Part shown: one piece after another, positions 55,480-64,000 of the stretch
How positions within the stretch are numbered: the first letter of the stretch is position 1
Layout of the letters: every line of letters starts with the position of its first letter
From: Pleurotus ostreatus/Saccharomyces cerevisiae fusant
Taxonomy: Eukaryota; Opisthokonta
Direction of reading: 5' to 3'
Assembly (NCBI GenBank): GCA_024196135.1
Contig: JAMQCK010000085.1
Coordinates: 1-64,000, forward strand
DNA: 64,000 nucleotides
Made by a program: the position numbers and the translations under genes
The notes under the pieces: generated by a model
The model's database searches: none
What the model saw: only the letters and a program-made list of their open reading frames with translations
Told to the model about the DNA's origin: nothing

Positions 55480-57727
55480 ATGGACGCGCAACGCACCCTT
55501 ACCGTTCCTGCCATCGCCTTCAGATGCCCGGACGACTCTGACTGCTCGGTCAACACGACCGTCGACGCCGAGAAGGCGCGCTCGATGTCCGAGGGCTCGA
55601 AGATCACCCCACAAGTCAGCCAGCAGAGCAAGGAAGACACCCCGGACGAGCTTTGGGCTGTCGATCCCATCAATCCCCGCAACTGGTCGACGAAGAAGAA
55701 ATGGGCGTCCGTCTCGATCGTATGTCCCCTTCTCCTTCCTCAGGAGTTCATCCGCTAACTTGTCTACCAGGTCGCACTCTACACGTGAGCACTGTCGCGT
55801 CCAGGCGCGTCGCATCGTGCTCATCATCCACAGATTTATCCCGCCTCTCACATCCTCAATGATGGCGCCCGGCCTCCCTGACATCGCCATCAATTACGAC
55901 ATCGACAACTCTACCATTCTCGCGCTCACCCTGAGCATATTCGTCCTTGCTTTGGCCATAGGCGTGAGTAGTTATCCTCATGCGCGTATCCCAGCATCTG
56001 ACGATCCGCTAGCCCCTTGTCATCGGCCCCATGTCTGAGCTCTACGGCCGCAGATGGGTCCTGCATATCGCTAACCTTCTGTCTTTGGCCTTTAACCTCG
56101 GATGTATGTGCGCAATTCTCTTCGTGCAGCTTCCAGGAACTCACCCTCCCCTCTAGGCGCCTTCGCACCGACCACGTCGGCCCTCATCGCCTTGCGCTTC
56201 TTCAGTGGCCTCTCAGGCTCAGCCCCCATCGCTATTGGCGGTGGCTCCATCGGCGACCTCTTCAACGAGAAGGAGCGCGGCAGCGCCATGGCTCTCTACA
56301 CCCTGTGCGCCTTCCCCCCTTCCCCTTTGTCCTACCCATAGCTCATACCTTGTCGTCCCTGCCAGCGGCCCCCTCCTCGGCCCCGTCATCGGCCCCATCT
56401 GCGGCGGCTTCATCGCGCAGAGCATCGGCATCAAATGGGTCTTCATCATCATTGCCATCCTCAACGGCGTCGCATCCGCCATCGGCCTCCCCATCCTACG
56501 CGAGACGTACCACCCGTACCTGCGCATGCGCCAGGCGATGAAGAACGGCGTAGATCTAGAGAAGTTCATGGGCGCGGGGACGGGGATGGGGGTGTATGGG
56601 GAGAAGAAGGGCAAGTTGTTCTGGGTTAGCATCGCGCGGCCTGTGCACTTGTTGTTTGGGGATATCATCTGCTTTACGCTGTCGCTTTACATGGCTTTGT
56701 GAGTGGTTTGAATGCTTGAGAGGTCGGGTTTGTGCTGACGAGAACATTGCAGCATGTACGGCATCTATTACTTGATGTTCGCGACCTTCCCTGGTATGTA
56801 TTCCCACCCGTTGGGCGTCAATCCTTGTTTGACCTTCGCGCAGGCTTCTTCTCCTCGACCTACGGCTTCAGCGTCGGCATCGACGGCCTCGTCTACATCG
56901 GGCTCGGCGTCGGCTTCTTCCTCTCGACCATTGTCGGCGCGAAATTGGGCAACCGGGTCTATGAGCATGTGAGTGTTTCTCGATCCTCACTTGTGCCTCG
57001 GGCTTGGTCCCGTTCGAGGGGGCCCCTGCGCTGCGACCATGTGTTGAGCTGAGCTGAGCTGTGACGCTTGTGCTGAGCTGAGCTGCGACGCTTGTGGGCT
57101 GAGCTGCGACGCTTGTGAAGAGTGAAGATCAACATACTGACACCCTTCCCAGCTCTCCAACAAGCTGAACAACGGCGTCGGCAAGCCCGAGTACCGCATC
57201 CCGTCGCTCATCTTCGGCTCGCTCTTCGTCCCGGTCGGCCTTCTGTGGTACGGCTGGTCGGCGCAGGCAAAGATCCACTGGATCATGCCCATCATCGGCT
57301 CTGCGATCTACGGCTTCGGGCAGATGCTCACGTACTTTCCGATCCAACTCTACCTCGTCGACACGTTCACGTACGCGGCGAGCGCGGTGTCGGCTGCGGC
57401 GGTGAGTCTAGTCCTCTCCTCTATCCCACCCTTCTCTATCCCACCCTTCTCCATCCCAGCCTTCTCTATCCCAGCCTTCTCTATCCCACCCTTCAGCAAA
57501 TCCACCCACCTAGTCGAGAACAACCGTACTGACATCCCCTCCAGTTCTTCCGCTCCCTCTTCGGCTTCGCCTTCCCGCTCTTCGCGCAGGACATGTTCAA
57601 CGCGCTGGGCTTGGGCGGCGGGATGTCGTTGTTGGCTGGTGTGGCCATCGCCCTTGGCATTCCGTTCCCGATCTTTCTGTGGTACAAGGGCGAGGCGCTG
57701 CGGGCGCGGAGCTCGTTGGCGCGTTAA
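55480..57727 (+). CDS. MFS multidrug/polyamine-type exporter (DHA1 family)
   Basis: About ten exons from MDAQRTLTVPAIAF at 55480 to TAA at 57725-57727, about 500 residues. The cytoplasmic N-terminus ends in DPINPRNWSTKKKW, the classic entry to TM1 of fungal DHA1 exporters. MSELYGRRWVLHIAN is motif A after TM2, and ALRFFSGLSGSAPIAIGGGS with DLFNEKERGSAMALYTL covers TM4-5. GPLLGPVIGPICGGFIAQ is antiporter motif C in TM5. LRETYHPYLRMRQAMKNG opens the long central loop. PEYRIPSLIFGSLFVPVGLL and FRSLFGFAFPLFAQDMFNAL mark the second half. It is a plasma-membrane drug:proton antiporter; the substrate is unknown. Two introns carry tandem repeats. Confidence 0.9.
57053..57118 (+). repeat. Minisatellite in intron of the MFS exporter
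   Basis: Repeated GCTGAGCTGYGACGCTTGTG blocks with extra GAGCT units, within the intron at about 56969-57150. Confidence 0.7.
57421..57495 (+). repeat. 15-bp minisatellite in a second intron of the MFS exporter
   Basis: Five units of CTATCCCACCCTTCT (the first two identical, the others with 1-2 changes) in the intron at 57402-57544. They extend its pyrimidine tract. Confidence 0.85.
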
Positions 57728-58263
57728 GGAGTCGAACGACTTTCTCGTAAGACTTCGAGGCCTGCATGGCCTTTACCTTATACAGTATTTACCTTTCCCC
57801 TTCCTCCTTTGTTACACCCACCGCGGACACTGACTCGCTGCGGCACCCCTCATACCTTACCACCCCCATAGCTTCTCTCGCCGCTCATCGCTGAAACGTT
57901 CTTTCGTTTCGCCATCGCGATACTCCCTCTTCCAGCATAGTGACACACATGGACACTTTCTTCACGCATCGTGATACCCACCATATGTACAGTACCCATA
58001 TCAATGTCTGTTGTAGTTGTAGTTCGGCTTGGAATACGAGTTTGTGACTCTGATTCGTTGAGTGATTTTGGCCATGGTCACGCCTTTCAACTCTTATTCG
58101 GCTGAGTTCTGAAATCTCTCCTTTTTGCAGTCTGTGCTCAGTCGACAAACGGTATGCCCGCCAAGTTCATCGACCTGAAGCTGAACATCGGCAATATCCG
58201 AAGCACGTGCTGTGCACGCACGCACTGCCAAACTTCCCACGGCGCTTTTCCTCCCAAACAACG
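57728..58263. other. Intergenic, no gene seen
   Basis: About 540 bases between the exporter and EMC6. Nothing was recognised. Confidence 0.4.
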
Positions 58264-58734
58264 ATGGCGACACAAGCACCGGCCGCCGCGACGCCTGACG
58301 CGAAGGTGCAGCTGATATACCCTCCGAATGTGCAGGCGAACTCGACCGTGAACACTGTCAAGTTCATCACCGCCTCCCTCGCTGGCGCCGTGGCGGGCAT
58401 CCTGGGCCTCCAGCACATCAAGGGCTTTGCGCTATTCGGCGCTTCTACGCTGCTTACCGCGTTCTGCCTGTTCGCGATCAACTGCCGCGGGTCACCAGCG
58501 CGGTACGTGCCCGGCGGCCTGCCAGCGCTCGTGAACCCGGGCAAGGACAACGCGTTCACGTTCGTCCTTGTTTGGACGCTCTTTTACGGTACGTCTTACG
58601 TCGTTTCGCGCCTAGTAAGCTGTCGCGTGGCTGACCACGCGGGCGACAGGAATCGTGCACGGTGCGTCTAGCGCGCTCTCCCGCCCGCGTGCCCCATTGA
58701 CGCGTTCTGTCATTGGCGCGCAGTGTACGACTGA
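58264..58734 (+). CDS. EMC6: ER membrane protein complex subunit 6
   Basis: Three exons: 58264-58588, a 12-nt exon 58650-58661 and an 11-nt terminal exon 58724-58734. Together they encode 115 residues. The family core is clear: NTVKFITASLAGAVAGILGL (TM1), GFALFGASTLLTAFCLF (TM2), then FVLVWTLFYGIVHVYD (TM3), with the hallmark C-terminus supplied by the two tiny exons. EMC6 is a core subunit of the ER membrane complex that inserts tail-anchored and multipass proteins. Without the micro-exons the protein would lose its last residues, so automatic predictions may truncate it. Confidence 0.9.
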
Positions 58735-59156
58735 ATGGGGCGCGTGGATGGATCTTCCCACCGTCCAGCTTAATTCCTGGGGCCCAGGCACGCCGCGCAG
58801 AGATATACTTCCCGCTGTACTCGAATCTGGTTCTGGTTCGGATTACATGTACGCTTTGCGAGCCAGCTTGGGGGCGTGAAACTGGGGGGTGGCCACGGTG
58901 AGGGCGGAGGCCATCGATAGCGGCGTGCCGAGCGTGCGCCGGGGGCTCATCTCGCGCCTGGATCTCGGAGCGCAGGCCCACGTGGTGAGTTGAACATACA
59001 CGTGTGCGCATGTGGCCAATCGCGTGGACGAGAGCGAAGGGGCCGCGCGCGATCCGGGTTCTGCGCCCGAGTGGGATGCGGACGCCTCTTGCCGTTCAAA
59101 ACCGGGCGGAGGCCCATCAGCATGCTCGCCCATCTTGTGCTGCCCACTGACCCCCA
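58735..59156. other. Intergenic, no gene seen
   Basis: 420 bases between EMC6 and the DUF6593-type gene. No element was recognised. Confidence 0.4.
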
Positions 59157-60041
59157 ATGCCCTCCTCGAGCAGCGCAAACTCCCTCGTCCTCCTCCAGTT
59201 TGGCGATAACCCGTTTACCGCGCGCTTCGAGGACCTCGAGGGGCGCGCAGCGGTCACTCTGTAAGGCGGGCGCTTATTTGATACTCGCGTACTGATATGC
59301 CTTTCACAGTGAAGAGGTACGCACAATGATCCTTACGATGCGCGACCTCGTTTGACGATTTCGTAGGCGGCAAGTACGCCCAATATCATCGTCAAGCTCA
59401 CGCGCGAAGCGCAGTGGGCAGACCGTCATGAGGGCATCCTTGGGCCGTCCAACTCGTATCTGTATTTCGGCCCGTCTCAAAGCCCGGGCTATGTTGTATA
59501 CGGTAACAACCGCAACTCAATTGCGATGGCCCACTTTCTCAGGCAGAACAGAGAAAATACAACGTACGTGGACCGACCGTGTACCACTTCGCAGCCCCTC
59601 GCGTCCCCGCGGCTAACACCCTCCCAGCTCCCGCCACTTCACCGCACAAAGCGGGAAGGATTACAAGTGGCGGATCACCCCCACGCGCATGGAGGTGAGT
59701 GCGTGTGCGCCGTGGTTCTACTCCCTCGTTAACAGCTCATCTCGCGTTTCGCCCGCTGCCCTTTGTCGACGTCCTGCTCCGCTGCTCACGATGCCTCCCG
59801 CGACTCGGTAAATGGCCCGTCATCGACCTGCAAAAATCGCCACGCCCTCGCGCTTCATGTACGGCCCTTTCTCACCCCCTAGTGCGTGGACGGCCGCACC
59901 ACGCTGGCCGTCTGGGAGGTCTCCCATCCAGACGACGAGTTCCACGCAAAGCTCACCATTCGCCCCGCGGGCATCCCCATCGTGACCGAGATTGTCACGA
60001 CGTTGGTCCTCAACCGGATGGCGCAAGCTTTGCAGTGGTAA
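59157..60041 (+). CDS. DUF6593-type protein (basidiomycete family)
   Basis: The model has five exons: [20 protein letters not shown] (59157-59260), a 7-nt exon (59310-59316), then about 59367-59563, 59631-59695 and 59883-60041. The phases work only if the 7-nt exon is included. About 175 residues. Family-like blocks are [56 protein letters not shown] and the C-terminal hydrophobic strand [23 protein letters not shown]6593 proteins are common in Agaricomycetes and have a beta-rich fold distantly like tubby/scramblase modules; function is unknown. The small exon and the long intron of about 187 nt make this gene easy to mispredict. Confidence 0.72.
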
Positions 60042-61138
60042 ATCCAGCGCACCACCGAGACCCCGCTGCGCCGCTCTGGAATGCGGGCGAGGAGTTACGG
60101 CCTGCCGCCTGTCAACCCGCGGACTTCGCTGCGAGACTCGCGAAGCCTGCGCGTTGCGGTCCTTGTGTGCAGGAAGGATCGGCGGGCCGCGAAGGGGTGG
60201 ACGAGCTGCGTCGGGCGTATGGATGGGGCGGTCCCGGCTCGCACACGCTCTATTGACGCGCGGAAATGGGAGGTGCACTCCCCCGTTGTATGCATGGGGC
60301 GGAGGACCTGGACGGTGGAAGGACAATAGTCGGCATGCGTGGGAGTCGGAGCACCTGCGCCTACGATGCCGCACGTGGGTAGCCGCCCACGCGACATTTC
60401 AACAATCATGCTCGGCCGACAGCGGCCCTCTTTCTCTCGATTCAATATGTATTCTTCGCTGTTCGTCTCTCCGTCTTGCCTCGACGCTTTCTGTATCACT
60501 AGTATGTTTCCCCTACCTTATCTCTCGGCTGTCTTATTTTGTTATTTACTCACACTGGCCATGAATCAGCCTGTAGCTGTACGTACATTGTACGCTTCAT
60601 CACGACCTGCGACGCCCTATAGATGCATCTGACTCTACCTGTGTCATCCAGATCTTCTCTGCGCCGCATGCATCCGTGCATATTGCTGTTGAGGACCTCC
60701 TTGCCTCTCCCGCAACGTACACTCCGCATTCCCACCACGAGTGGTGAGGGTACGTACTCGAGATCTATGTGTAGCTGCCGGCGGCGCAGGACTTTGCATA
60801 ATCCTGCACCCTGTCTACACCACGCCCCCGTCGCAGGCGTGAGTGCCTGACTTGGCTCAGAGAAGCCTTGACCGTGCTCGAACCCGACTGGCCCTCAAAG
60901 CACGGATTCGCCTTGCATGATTGAATCACTGATTTCGAGCTTCTTTATCAGCCAGAACCACCGCCGCGCGTGCCTGTAGGAACGTTGGCAAGGAGATAGC
61001 CGTTCGCAATCGCGCAGATAATCCAGGACGAGCACTGGAATTTCCCGAAGACGGGCGAAGTACACTGATGGTACAGATCTATTTTATTTCCTGGGCTAAA
61101 GTCCTATCGACTTCGCCAGTTCCCAGCCGCATAACCGC
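60042..61138. other. Convergent intergenic region, no gene seen
   Basis: About 1.1 kb. GC-rich near the left gene and pyrimidine-rich after 60.4 kb. No coding tract was accepted. Confidence 0.4.
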
Positions 61139-64000
61139 CTACTCCTCTACCCGGCCACCCCCTTTGAGCTCTTCCGCCAGTGCTTCGACGCGATCCCACC
61201 CTTCCTCGCCCTCGTGCTCGTCGCGCTCCCGTCCAATGAAGGCGCGCAACAGACTGCGGGCTTGCAGCTTCCACTTGTCGCCGCCGACGTTCCTCAGTAC
61301 GTCCACGATTTCCTCCAGCGCAGCGACCCGCTCAGCGAAGGACACCTCGGGATTATCGCGCACGCAGCGGAACGCTTCAAGCCACGCCGCGCGGGCGTCA
61401 CCCCATTTTTCGGCGGACGTGGGGGTCGCGGTGGAGCCATCTGCGCTCGCCACCGTCCCATCCGCTTCCGCCGCCTCCAGCCACCGCGCCTCCGCTGCGC
61501 AGAAGCGCGCATGCGCCCTATGAACACGCGCGGCGGTGGAGAGCGAGCACCCGCCCAGCCGCGGGAGAAGGCTGTTGTCGAACAGGCTGCGCACGGTGCG
61601 CGTGAGGACAGAGACGCGCGATTTGTCGCCCGTTGCGTGCTCGTCTTCTTGGCCGTCGGTATCCTTCTCCTTGCCTGTCTCGACCTCTTTGACGGCGGCA
61701 CCGACCAACCTGTCGAGGACATCGGGGTCGATCTCCTGACCAGAAGTCTCATCGGCGACGCGAGCGAGGGCGCGAGCGGCCTCTGAGAGTTCACCGACTT
61801 CGACTGAAACGACCATATAATTGGCCCAGATCTTCCAGTTCGAATGAGCATTACGAAGCGCTTGCTTGAGTGCTTGGAAGGCGAGGAGCGGGTATGAAGG
61901 GAGTGGCTGTGTTGATTATCAGCATTGCGCTCTTTGTATGACGGATGGATGCGTATTCTTACCTTGCGTGCTTCGCCCTCCTCTTCGGCAGGTGGCGGAA
62001 GCTCACGTAATCGCAAGTAAACCGCCGCGAGGTTAGCCCAACTCTCTGGGTCCGTGTCGTCTATGCGAACGCACGCGCTGAAAGCCTGTGATGATAGTTA
62101 GCCGAATAAGATCATGCTGAGGAAGATGCGTGCTAGAGGCGTGGACGGAAATACAAATCGAACAAATACGCCTCCAACGATGTAACCAGGTGGATAAAGC
62201 GTCCGAAACGGAGAGAAAGGAGAGTGTAAAAGAACGGGATGGAAGGATGTAGGGATCTAAGGCATTGCTGGCGCGCAGGGATAAGAAGATACGATTCGGA
62301 GCACGGCAAGAGCATGACGTGGCTGATAATCAGCCAATAAGCCAGCAGAAGATATGCGAAAGGCATTCCAACAGCAAGGAGGGATACGTGTGAGGCGATG
62401 ACCACAACGCGCCGTAAGTAAACAAACATGGCAGCACGCATCCCCGCCGGGAATGAGCCATACAGAATCGATTGGATCAGGGCAGATGTGATGCGTGTGC
62501 TGACAGATACCGCCAGGAGAGCGCCACGTGCGGGACGAGACGCGCGCATCTCAATTGACGGAGAAAGTCGTACGCGCGGGACGGAGGGGGCCCGGTGAGC
62601 TGGCTCGCGTGGACGGCATTCGCGTGCACGAGAAGAGAAGCGCAGAACGTGGTGGGGAGAACGTGGGAGGGGGTATGGAAGCAGGAAGCAGGGAAGCGGA
62701 GAAGACAAAAGGCTCACCTCGCGTGCACCGAGCCAGTCCTCGATGCGCAGGTAGGCGCAGCCGAGGATGAACCAGGCCTTGCCCACGAGCGGGTTGATGG
62801 CGACCGCGCCGCGCAGGTGGGCCGTCGCCTCGCGGAAGCCCGCGAGTGCCGCGCTCTCCTCGTTCTCCCGCCGAGCCGCGAGCTGGAAGGCGAGGTAGCC
62901 CAGACTACGTAAGGCGCGCGAGCTACGGTCGCCGACGAGGTGGAGGGCCTGTTCGTAGGCGGCACGGGCAGCGGGGACATCTGCTGGCTGGGCGGCGACT
63001 GCAAGGTCTCCGAGGATGCAGTAGAGTTTGGCTCGGCGGGCAGCGTCGATCTCGCCGCTGTCGCCCTTGCGTCCGTCAAGTAGATCGCGGACGATTGCTG
63101 TCGCGACGGAATGTTTTTCGAGGGAGACGTGGCATTGAACGACCTCTTCCCAGAGTTCCAACCGCTCGAAAATCTCCAGTGCAGACCGGACGACACCGAG
63201 GGAGAGGTAGCGCAACCCGACCTCGCGCTCGAGAGCCCAGCGACTAGGGAGTGGTAGCGCGTATGCATAGCGCAGACGAATCGCGTTGGAGGCGTCTTTG
63301 ATCGCGTCTTCCGCCCGCATCTGGTCGATGAGGGCCTGCAACTGCAGCGTCGCGCGCTCGACCGTACGCGTGCGCGATGCCTCCAGTCGCGAGCGTAGCA
63401 GCAGCGCCGCGGTGTGCACGCTCCAGTTGCGTGGATGGGTGATGACGCGGGCGACGTACGGTTTTGCCTCCTCGATGGTGATGGACGAACCGCTAGGAGG
63501 CTCGACGCCAGCAGAGTTGGCGAATGGCGCGAGCGAATGCGACGGTGCGGCCTTGAGGTGAGCGACACACAAGCCAAGGACGATGCACTGGTCGACCGGA
63601 TGCAATGCTGGCTGCGACTCGGGCGACAGATGCGCGAGCTTCGACCCCGTCCGCGGATCCGCGGCCGACGGCGAATACTCCGTCTGCTCAAGCAGCGTAT
63701 CGTCGTTCAGCGCCAGATTATCCGGTAGGTCCTTCTTAGTCTCCTTTCTTGCGACCGCCATCTCCTCTCCCTCCTTCTCATCCTCCACCTTCAACTTGCT
63801 CTCCGCTAGCAGCACGAGCTGGCTGACCTCGTTCTGCTGGAACTTCGTCCGCTTACCGAGCGCGCCGGACAGCTCGTACACAAGACCCGTCGCCTCGGCT
63901 GCACGCTCGAAGCATTCCCGCGCGGCCTTCTCCTGACCAAGTGCCTGCTGCAGCTGACCCTCCTCCACGCGCAGCCATCCAAGTAGCTCGGGCGAGTCTT
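61139..64000 (-). CDS. TTC27 / Emw1-like tetratricopeptide repeat protein, C-terminal part
   Basis: The gene enters from the right edge, and the frame is open to 64000 (SPELLGWLRVEEGQLQQ), so the start lies outside. The first exon visible runs to about 62715. It contains KRTKFQQNEVSQLVLLAES, the TPR-flanking segment LEREVGLRYLSLGVVRSALE, then YEQALHLVGDRSSRALRSLG and KAWFILGCAYLRIEDWLGAR. After an unusually long intron come AFSACVRIDDTDPESWANLA and NAHSNWKIWANYMVVSVEVG, then a long helical C-terminus ending at 61139. These blocks match TTC27/yeast Emw1, an essential TPR protein tied to cell integrity and protein folding. About 770 residues are visible. Confidence 0.85.
62092..62715 (-). other. 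Unusually long intron of the TTC27-like gene, open in frame for about 190 codons
   Basis: The donor GTGAGCC follows the DWLGAR exon. The acceptor CATCACAG precedes GCTTTCAGCGCG. The intron is about 620 nt, ten times longer than typical here, and reads through in frame to a stop at 62133. The translated stretch is hydrophobic and pyrimidine-driven. No transposon ends were seen. Confidence 0.6.

Noticed and set aside
62133..62714. Continuation of the TTC27 exon into a hydrophobic tail as the real C-terminus
   Set aside because: Good donor and acceptor sites and conserved TTC27 C-terminal exons downstream show it is an intron. It is kept only as a finding.

Overview
The window is eukaryotic and reads as a filamentous basidiomycete, most likely an Agaricomycete. 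Genes sit on both strands and are broken by many 45-65 nt GT-AG introns. Several families are typical of mushroom-forming fungi: coiled-coil F-box proteins, a DUF6593-type protein, a Zn2Cys6 regulator with a Fungal_trans-like domain, an AsaB/GA4-desaturase-type oxidase, an M35 deuterolysin and an NB-ARC/TPR STAND protein. No prokaryotic operons, CRISPR arrays, rRNA or convincing tRNAs were seen. Gene models were spliced by eye, so individual exon edges may be off by a few bases.

Layout. 0-7.6 kb: a partial unknown gene, a WW-like protein, a coiled-coil/NADAR fusion and an unknown protein. 7.9-17.7 kb: five metabolic genes side by side (AsaB/GA4-desaturase-like oxidase, MFS sugar-type transporter, a carboxymuconolactone-decarboxylase/enol-lactonase fusion, an FMN alpha-hydroxyacid oxidase, an ACMSD-like amidohydrolase). 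Two pairs are divergent around short shared promoters, which suggests a small catabolic cluster for an aromatic or hydroxy-acid substrate. 18.4-30.8 kb: an accessory block with three F-box genes, a STAND/NLR gene and an M35 protease. 31.1-32.8 kb: a recent gag-only Copia-type LTR element with identical LTRs and a perfect 5-bp target-site duplication. 33.5-39.0 kb: a tandem array of four paralogues of a family I do not recognise, one of them broken, sharing exon structure, a 12-nt micro-exon and an upstream box. 39.0-41.0 kb: two more unknown genes. 42.2-51.6 kb: housekeeping UTP14, a glycolipid transfer protein, decayed coding tracts and a zinc-cluster regulator. 51.6-55.5 kb: gene-poor, with minisatellites. 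55.5-64 kb: an MFS multidrug-type exporter, EMC6, a DUF6593-type protein and the C-terminal part of a TTC27/Emw1 TPR protein.

The most interesting items are the tandem unknown family, the reversed-order decarboxylase-lactonase fusion inside a catabolic neighbourhood, the NADAR domain on a long charged coiled coil, the NLR, and the young non-autonomous LTR element lying directly beside the tandem array.
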